Below are positions 56,906 through 64,000 of a DNA stretch of 64,000 bases, in pieces. A program made the position numbers and the translations under genes. This DNA comes from Ricordea florida (Eukaryota > Cnidaria > Anthozoa > Corallimorpharia > Ricordeidae). Location: the NCBI GenBank assembly GCA_949710005.1, contig OX453282.1, positions 4,396,389 through 4,460,388 on the forward strand, written 5' to 3'. Under the pieces are notes generated by a model. The model searched no databases and was not told the DNA's origin. It was given only the letters and a program-made list of their open reading frames with translations. Every line of letters begins with the position of its first letter. Position 1 is the stretch's first letter.

Positions 56906-57920
56906 GTAAGTCTGCCGACTTTTACTTTGTCCCGCAACATTGTCCTTACAAAATTCCCATTGCCAAGGCAAAAGTATGCACGTGGACTAAAAGAATGCGA
57001 AAAAATTCAAACGAATTTTAGTTTCCTGTTAATTATTTTCCAATTTGACAGAAGTATTTGGTTAATTAAATTAACAACTTTGAAAATTTTACAGACTTCA
57101 CAGTTTCTGTACAACTTTTTTACGCGAGCGCGTTGCGCCACGAGCCATGCACCCCTATAAGTTTCCTTTTACTCTACAGACCTTGCACACAAAATTATCT
57201 TTGTTTATTTTTGAAGTTCCAGCCAATAAACACTTTTTGCTGCAAAAAAAGAACAAATTTACAGAGCTTTTGGGCGATGTTTACCTATTTCAGCTTCGTT
57301 GCAACGTTGGACAAATAGTGATGCACGTGACAAGCTGAAAACTTAAAACAAGGATTTCTGGAGATAAAACGGGTTTTTAAACACTGTTTTCTAAAATATC
57401 TCCTGCTTATTCAAGAGAATAAAGTTTGGGCAATAAATTTTCCGAGAAAAGTTTTTTTCTTCAAACAAGTTTTTTTCTTTGAATGAAACGAAGCTTGGTG
57501 CGTGCACGCCCATATGCTTGTGCAGCGCGAAGTTTGTTCGGCAGAAAATTTTACTGCGTTCAATTTTTTTTAAACAAATTGGCTCCACAGTGAAAACGTG
57601 ACCGGTCATTCGTTCAACCAATTTGCCACGAATCCCAAGTTCAGTGATTGAAAAATAAAGATAATTAAAACGCGTCTGCAAACAAACAATTGTTCGCGCC
57701 AGAACCCGTGCGTAACGTCCACGTGAAGTCAGTAAAAAATTTTGACTACTGTATTAGAAAAATTCAGTGCCATCAGAACAAATATCAACCGAAATTTTTT
57801 TCTGACTGAAATTCTAAGGATTTTTTTAACGTCCACATAGACTTAGAAAAAAAACCTCTAGAAGAACAAACAAAGCGCAACAGTCCCAAAGGACGTCTAA
57901 TGTTATCTCTATTGTTTTCT
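56906..57920. other. No gene seen
   Basis: AT-rich sequence. ORFs here are short and without motifs. Confidence 0.5.
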
Positions 57921-57924
57921 TGAA

Positions 57925-57974
57925 ACAAAGGACCGTATGCGTAATGAAGTAGGGCCCTGTGCGGAAATCTTGCA
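57925..57974. mobile_element. Single end of MITE family S
   Basis: GCGTAATGAAGTAGGGCCCT then GTGCGGAAATCTTGC matches the right arm of the family S MITEs; the left arm is missing. Confidence 0.75.
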
Positions 57975-58004
57975 GGTTGCTTTATTTACCAAATTTCTTT
58001 TATA

Positions 58005-58062
58005 AATAATAATAATAATAATAATGAACTTTATTTAAGTGTCAACTGTATTATTTCAGGCC
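58005..58062 (-). mobile_element. SINE tail fragment, reversed
   Basis: ATAATAATAATAATGAACTT followed by TATTTAAGTGTCAACTGTAT is the reverse complement of the SINE tail at 55930-55990. Confidence 0.7.
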
Positions 58063-58945
58063 CATATAAACGCATCATGGTTCCATACTCTGAAGCAAGA
58101 ACCAAGATTTCTCTGTGTGTGGTGGTTAGTGCATCTCCTTGTGGGTTGGGGGGAGGTACTTAAAACGCTGGATGAATCTCTTATTAGATTCTAACTTAAG
58201 TTAGTTTTAGGTTAACTTAAATAAGGGGTAACCGAATTCCGATTAAGTTTTTGCATCCGATTCCGGCTTTTCATCCGATATCGATTTTTGCTTTCGGTTC
58301 TGGCTTGTCGTGTCCATCAATATCACAGCGGTCCCAGCGCTTTCGTGTTTCTTATACTTTTTAATCCAGCTTGTTTGCAGAGTTTCATTGTGCACTGTGA
58401 ATGAGCCAGATTATTCGGCAAGGTTCATCCAGAACAAAGTAGGAAAATAGGATGTGTCCTTGTAACTGTGCTAAATTGGAACTCTATTCTACTCTTCAGT
58501 TCAATTTGCAGTTACATGGTTTGCTCCTATTTACAGGTAGATAGACAGCTAGCTAGGTAGGGGCTTACAAGGGATTAGCACACACACAAAACTAACATCA
58601 GTGTAGATCACTTACAAATAGTAAGTGTAAGAAGTCTTCAATATGCAAGGCACAATGGAATGGAGAAACAGAAATATGGAACACAAGGAGACCAGGATTG
58701 AGGTTCAGCAGGACAACTGATTAGGCAGTGACTAGTTACTTAGGTTAAATAACATATTACCTGGAAATACTGAACACTGGAGGTGAGTGGAATTTCTCTT
58801 GTGATAGCTTTGGAAGATGTGTTAATGCATTTAAATGTAGATTATTTAGCAACAGACCTTTAACAGAAAAAATGAACACTTTCCTTCGAGATCCAAATCA
58901 GCTAGGGGCAAACACAACATCAGTTTAAAATATTATAGGGGGGGG
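58063..58945. other. No gene seen
   Basis: Contains TTAGGTTAACTTAAAT and CCGATTCCGGCTTTTCATCC-type short repeats (58170-58320) and a G-run at 58938-58950. No coding signal. Confidence 0.5.
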
Positions 58946-58949
58946 GGGG

Positions 58950-60165
58950 GTGAAGTGGACAGGGTACACTGTTGGTTTCCTGGAAGATCAGCCTTTGGCT
59001 GAAGGTGCAACTTGCAGTGTATTAAATTATTATGAGGGATGTGGTGAAGTAGATATGATACAATGTTGGTTTCCTGGAAGACCAGCCTTTGGCTGAAGGC
59101 ACAACCAACAGCACATGAATAATAGTCAGGGGTGGGGTAGATATAGTACATTGTTGGTTTCCTGGAAGACCAGCCTTTGGCTGAAGGCACAACCAACAGT
59201 ACATGAATAATAGTGATGGGTGGGGTGGATATGGTGCATTGTTGGTTTCCTGGAAGAGCAGCCTTTGGCTGAAGGTGCAACCAACAGTACATGAATAATA
59301 GTGAGGGGTGGGGTGGATGTAGTGTATTGTTGGTTTCCTGGAAGAGCAGCCTTTGGCTGAAAGTTCAACCAACAGTACATGAATAATAGTGAGGGGTGGG
59401 GTGGATATGGTGCATTGTTGGTTTCCTGGAAGACCAGCCTTTGGCTGAAAGTTCAACCAACAGTACATGAATAATAGTGAGGGGTGGGGTGGATATGGTG
59501 CAATGTTGGTTTCCTGGAAGACCAGCCTTTGGCTGAAGGTGCAACCAACAGTACATGAATAATAGTGAGGGGTGGGGTGGATATAATGCATTGTTGGTTT
59601 CCTGGAAGAGCAGCCTTTGGCTGAAGGTTCAACCAACAGTACATGAATAATAGTGAGGCGTGGGGTGGATATGGTGCATTGTTGGTTTCCTGGAAGACCA
59701 GCCTTTGGCTGAAGGCACAACCAACAGTACATGAATAATAGTGAGGGGTGGGGTGGATATAATGCAATGTTGGTTTCCTGGAAGACCAGCCTTTGGCTGA
59801 AGGTTCAACCAACAGTACATGAATAATAGTGAGGCGTGGGGTGGATATAATGCAATGTTGGTTTCCTGGAAGACCAGCCTTTGGCTGAAGGTTCAACCAA
59901 CAGTACATGAATAATAGTGAGGCGTGGGGTGGATATGGTGCATTGTTGGTTTCCTGGAAGAGCAGCCTTTGGCTGAAGGTGCAACCAACAGTACATGAAT
60001 AATAGTGAGGGGTGGGGTGGATATGGTGCATTGTTGGTTTCCTGGAAGACCAGCCTTTGGCTGAAGGTGCAACCAACAGTTAACCTTAATCATGGTAAGG
60101 TATGGCGTGAGGTGAACAGAATACAATGTTGGTTTCCTGGAAGACCAGCCTTTGACTGAAGGTAA
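58950..60165. repeat. 88-bp satellite, 14 copies
   Basis: TGTTGGTTTCCTGG recurs 14 times at 88-bp spacing (e.g. 59151, 59239, 59327, 59415, 59503); the first and last units are diverged. Each unit has an outer dyad TGTTGGTT/AACCAACA and an inner dyad CAGCCTTTGGCTG. Since 88 is not a multiple of three, long minus-strand ORFs (up to 236 codons) cycle through all three frames of the unit and are by-products. Confidence 0.95.
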
Positions 60166-60405
60166 AGTAACATTAATTTAAAAAAAATGAGAGGGTTGGT
60201 GAGATAGGTATGGTACAAAGTTCATTCTTTTAAAGTGGTTGCTCATTTATTATTATTATGACTATTATTATTGCTTTTTTTCTGTTCTAGCACTCTGTTG
60301 CCAAATAATGCCTTTAAATGGATTATCTCACATTTTCTTTTGTAAGTAATAGGTAGTATTTGTTACCATGTATTCATATCCATTTTGATTCATTTACATG
60401 TATCC
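60166..60405. other. No gene seen
   Basis: AT-rich bridge between the satellite and the duplicated region. Confidence 0.5.
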
Positions 60406-60409
60406 TAGA

Positions 60410-61795
60410 AGCCCTGGGTGTTCAAAGCATGCTCTTACATTTTAGTGAGAAATGAACACTCTCGGTTTCTAAGGACTTTTCTGCATAGGAGCGCAACCTG
60501 TCATAAATTTATTTGTAGGTCCTGTGTGTTAAATTAATAACTTGTGGTTTCCGGACATGAAAAAACAATCATATTCCGGCCTTCGATATTGCTGTTCGAA
60601 ATGCATAAACTATTTTACGACATAAGCTCAAATACACTGTTGAATATGTTTACATAGGGAGCATAGAATAGATATTAATCTAGTGTCTTCTTTTGTGGGC
60701 AATCTGATATTGTAATGGCCATTTTCGGGGGCCGCAACCAACACATTGTATGGTTTTTTAGAACGAGGTGATCTTGTACTACATAAACCGTTGTGAACTG
60801 CCATTGAGGACATGCAACTTGCTTATCACTTCAGTTAATCATATTAACTCTATCATGCCATATAACCTGAGACAATAATTGTAAGTTTTAAGGCAATAAC
60901 TGTATATAACTTACGTTTTCCGGACATGAAAAAACTACAATTACCGGCATATTCTACCACTCATGTTATTGCAGCCTTTAATATTGCTGTTCGAAATGCA
61001 TAAACTACTTAAGACATATAAAGCTCAAATACACTGTGGAATATGTATACATAGGGAGCATAGAATAGATATTAATCTTGTTTCTACTTTTGTGGGCAAT
61101 CTGATATTGTAATGGCCATTTTCGGGGGCCGCAACCAATAACACATTGTATGGTTTTTTAGAACAAGGTGATCTAGTACCTAAACTGTTGTGAGCTATCA
61201 CTGAGGACATGCAACTTGCTTATTACCTTAGTTGATCATGTTATCTCTAGCATGCCATATGACCTGAGACAATAATAATAAGTTTTGTGTCACTTTTGGA
61301 CGCATAGCATGGCTTAATTTAAGACTTAAATGTCGGCCCATATATACATGTATAACTTGCCAACAACTTTTTTTGATCCCTGACTGGCTGCCTATTTTCG
61401 GGGGCAAAAAGTACATGGCTTCAAGACAACTAACAACAGATGAACAGCTGTCGGTCAGTACCAATAATTCAGTGCCTATTTTTTAGGGGCACTGCAGATG
61501 AGCTGCTGTCAATACCATTGGTTGAGTGCCTGTTTTCGGAGGCATTGAATCATGTTGAAATGTAACATGACTGCTTCACTGACCAGCTGCCAGTTTTCGG
61601 AGGCAGTGCTGGGTGACCTTCAAAGTTGTTCCCATTTTCGTGGGGCATTTTGACCATTCCTCAATCTAGAAGGAAACCACACCTATCAGGGATGAGCATC
61701 CAGTGAATCTTCATCTGTCAGAGGTTTTGCTTTCACGTTTCCTCCATTCCTTGTTTTGTTGGATGGCTCAATGAGAATGAGGTAAGTATCATCAT
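60410..61795 (+). repeat. Complex duplicated region, copy A
   Basis: Begins GGTGTTCAAAGCATGCTCTT and ends at AATGAG|GTAAGTATCATC. It has an internal sub-duplication (60540-60860 and 60900-61240, sharing ACACTGTTGAATATGT, GGGAGCATAGAATAGATATT and TGTGGGCAATCTGATATTGT). Seven hairpin/PIFGG motifs lie at about 60717, 61114, 61389, 61470, 61527, 61587 and 61630. No long ORF on either strand. The precise donor at the end hints at a transcribed, spliced unit on the plus strand. Confidence 0.7.
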
Positions 61796-61796
61796 A

Positions 61797-62762
61797 GAGG
61801 GTGTTCAAAGCATGCTCTTACATTTGAGTAAGAAATGAGGACTCTTCTGCATAGCAATGCAACCCATCATAAACTTATTTGTAGGTCCTGTTTATTAAGT
61901 TAATAACTTGTGGTTTCCAGACATGACATACTAGAATCATATTTGGCAGCTTGTTTTCTTCCAACCTTTGATATTGCGGTTCGAAATTCATAAACTACTT
62001 TTAAACAACATCCACTCAAATACACTGTTGAATATGTATACATAGAGAGCATAGAATAGAAATAAATTATGTGTCTTCTTTTGTGGGCAATCTGATATTG
62101 TCATGGCCATTTTCGGGGGCTGCAGCCAACACATTGTTTGGTTTTTTTACAACCAGCTGATCTTGTAGCACCTAAACTGTTGTGAGCTATCACTGAGGAC
62201 ATGCATCTTGCTTATTACCTTAGTTGATCATGTTATCTCTAGCATGCCATATGACCTGAGACACTAATTCTAAGTTTTGCCTCACTTTTGGACGCATATA
62301 TACATGTATAACTTGCCAACAACTTTTTTTGATCCCTGACTGGCTGCCTATTTTCGGGGGCAACAAGTACATGGCTTCAAGACAACTAACAACAGATGAG
62401 AAGCTGTCGGCCAGTACCATTGATTCAGTGCCTATTTTTGAGGGCGACTGCAGAGCTTCAATACTTCTAAAAACAGATGAGCTGCTGTCAGTACCATTTT
62501 CGGGGGCACTGAATCTCGTCGAGATGTAACATGGCTGCTTCCCTGACCAGCTGCCAGTTTTTGGAGGCAGTGCTGGGTGACCATCAAAGTTGTTCCCATT
62601 TTGTGGGGCATTTTAACCATTCCTCAGTCTAGAAAGAAACCACACCTATCAGAGATATGCATCCAGTGAATCTTCATCTGTCAGAGGTTTTGCTTTCATC
62701 AGGTTCCTCCATTCCTTGTTTTGTTGGATGGCTTAATGAGGTAAGTATCATCATAGAGGGTA
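61797..62762 (+). repeat. Complex duplicated region, copy B
   Basis: Repeats copy A from GGTGTTCAAAGCATGCTCTT to AATGAG|GTAAGTATCATC with one of the two sub-units missing. Six motifs lie at about 62105, 62345, 62426, 62489, 62551 and 62594. A plus-strand ORF (62329-62529) reads through three of them as WLPIFGGN, VPIFEGD and VPFSGAL. Confidence 0.7.
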
Positions 62763-63178
62763 AGTATGATGTGCACATACAGCTCTTAATCTGCACAATT
62801 ATTTATCTAACCATAATCTAACATCTGATTATAACAGGATATCTCAGCCTGAGGTTGTGAAATCTTTTTCCTCTACTACAAGGCTAACATGCTCAGCCTG
62901 TTTTTTTTTTTTTGTAGCTTTTGAATAAATTTCTAAATGTCAATTTAAACATCTCTTAACAATAATTTAATATTGCTGAAAGATAACTGGTTAAATAAGA
63001 TTGCTCTGGAACTAATGCATTAACTTTAAGAAAGCTAATGTTTACAATTACATTTCGATGAAGTGAATTATTTGTGGCCAAGTTATGTTGATCATAAATG
63101 AATGTTATATTTGCTGGAGATTCATTTAGGTGTCTGATGTTATGCAACTTGGTGATTGATTTAACCACTGGCATTCAG

Positions 63179-63236
63179 GGACTGGTCCACTGGAGACAAG
63201 TTACTTCCGAACCTACAATCAGCATGAGGTGCACAG
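63179..63236 (+). other. Candidate exon A
   Basis: Acceptor CACTGGCATTCAG and donor CACAG|GTAAAT. One frame reads TGPLETSYFRTYNQHE. A weaker donor (GAG|GTGCAC at 63228) would keep frame with the next candidate. Protein not recognised. Confidence 0.35.
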
Positions 63237-63369
63237 GTAAATTACAACACTCAAAGAATTTGTATTGACTTGCCACAATAATTATGAAACAGATGAAATG
63301 GTTATTTGAATAGGAGTTATTTAATGGTACCCAGAACAAATACATGTAGCATATGGCTTTACGTTTCAG

Positions 63370-63425
63370 AATATCTTGCTTTACAACAATCAATTTCAAA
63401 AGGAGATCATGGAACCAGTTGCAGG
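63370..63425 (+). other. Candidate exon B
   Basis: Acceptor CTTTACGTTTCAG and donor GCAGG|GTGAGA. One frame reads NILLYNNQFQKEIMEPVAG. Together with candidate exon A it suggests a plus-strand gene leaving or crossing this end of the window. Confidence 0.33.
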
Positions 63426-63444
63426 GTGAGAGGAAAGTGAAAAG

Positions 63445-64000
63445 ATCAGGTTGCCCCTCGGGCAAGCTGTTACTTGAGGTTACTAGCCCGAAGCTCTGAG
63501 GAGCTAGCCCGAAATTAAATTGTTTATAAAGAATAATCAGATATATTTAATTACGCAAAACACAAGTACTGATACCAGGCATAGATACAAACTAATTCTT
63601 CGTAGTATTTTACATTTTACCACCGTTGACGGTCAAAAATATTATAAATTTACGGAAATCACAACACAGTTATTCTTGTGAATGTCATGAACGTTGCGAT
63701 CGGTCAATTAAACTAGCACTGTAACCTGAAGTCTGTTGGCATTCGATGAAGTAAATTCTCTTCAAAGCTCGTCAAGCTGACAAACTCTATTGCGGCAACA
63801 AAAATGCGGTGCCAAACATTGTTATGCTACTATAATTTGGTCTCAATTAAAAGGTTATCATTTTCTCTCAGGAGCTTTCTGCCACACACGTTTTGGTATA
63901 AAAGGTCAATTGATCGTCAGAAAAGAGGAACCAATGGTGCCTGCCCGTCGGGCAAGCTACGATAAGAAAACGCTAGCCCAACAATTAAAGTCATTCCACT
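63445..64000. repeat. GCCCGTCGGGCAAGC-type dispersed repeat, two ends
   Basis: TTGCCCCTCGGGCAAGCTGT with CTAGCCCGAAATTAAA at 63450-63520, and CTGCCCGTCGGGCAAGCTAC with GCTAGCCCAACAATTAAA at 63940-63990. Two related copies in the same orientation around 430 bp of unassigned AT-rich DNA. Confidence 0.55.

Noticed and set aside
58933-60126. Overlapping long minus-strand ORFs (up to 236 codons) with repeated Cys-Trp-Leu strings
   Set aside because: They are frame cycles of an 88-bp satellite: the same DNA unit is read in three frames in turn, with no start context, domain or splice signal.
58950-60165. CRISPR array (regular repeats near 88 bp)
   Set aside because: The whole unit is repeated without variable spacers, and the DNA is eukaryotic.
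61025-61464. Minus-strand ORFs with APENGHYNIRLPTK and LPPKIGSQSGIKK as proteins
   Set aside because: Short, without consistent frame between duplicated copies; they are the antisense of the hairpin/PIFGG motif.

Overview
The window is animal nuclear DNA: spliced genes with GT-AG introns, tRNA-derived SINEs, LINE remnants and a very high density of short inverted-repeat elements. The style of the SINEs and MITEs and the gene content suggest an anthozoan cnidarian, most likely a stony coral; that assignment rests on recognition, not on a search. One 200-base N gap (45697-45896) shows this is a scaffolded draft assembly.

Layout. 1-1440: dead LINE reverse transcriptase, itself invaded by a foldback element. 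3247-29774, minus strand: a complete 28-exon gene for the peroxisomal half-transporter ABCD3/PMP70 (673 codons in 26.5 kb). Every exon joins in frame, and all ABC motifs are present. Its introns hold three tandem arrays or expanded repeats, two Penelope-like fragments, SINEs, at least fifteen MITEs and one intact hAT transposon (664-aa ORF) nested inside an older non-autonomous element. 30838-32379, minus: a single-exon 513-aa orphan gene. 35350-37147, plus: a two-exon gene for a small secreted six-cysteine peptide. 35935-45696: repeat-rich DNA with a Harbinger-type nuclease remnant (39196-39557) and a Helitron remnant (43118-44340). After the gap, 45897-55658 repeats 35935-45696 base for base wherever compared (offset 9962). 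This is best read as overlapping contig ends that were not merged. 55659-56030: a SINE with an ATT-repeat tail. 56300-58900: mostly unassigned, with one possible first exon. 58950-60165: 14 copies of an 88-bp satellite. 60410-62760: an internally duplicated, non-obviously coding region with 13 copies of a short motif that can be read either as a hairpin or as a Pro-Ile-Phe-Gly-Gly peptide motif. 63179-63425: two possible plus-strand exons, followed by repeat DNA.

No operon-like logic exists here. The recognisable host functions are fatty-acyl import into peroxisomes (ABCD3), a secreted disulfide-rich peptide and an unknown basic protein. The rest is largely mobile DNA. The most interesting items are the hairpin/PIFGG array, the nested hAT with its empty-site paralogue in the same gene, a MITE that behaves on paper like an intron, a mobile element ending 22 bp from an ABCD3 splice acceptor, and the false duplication.
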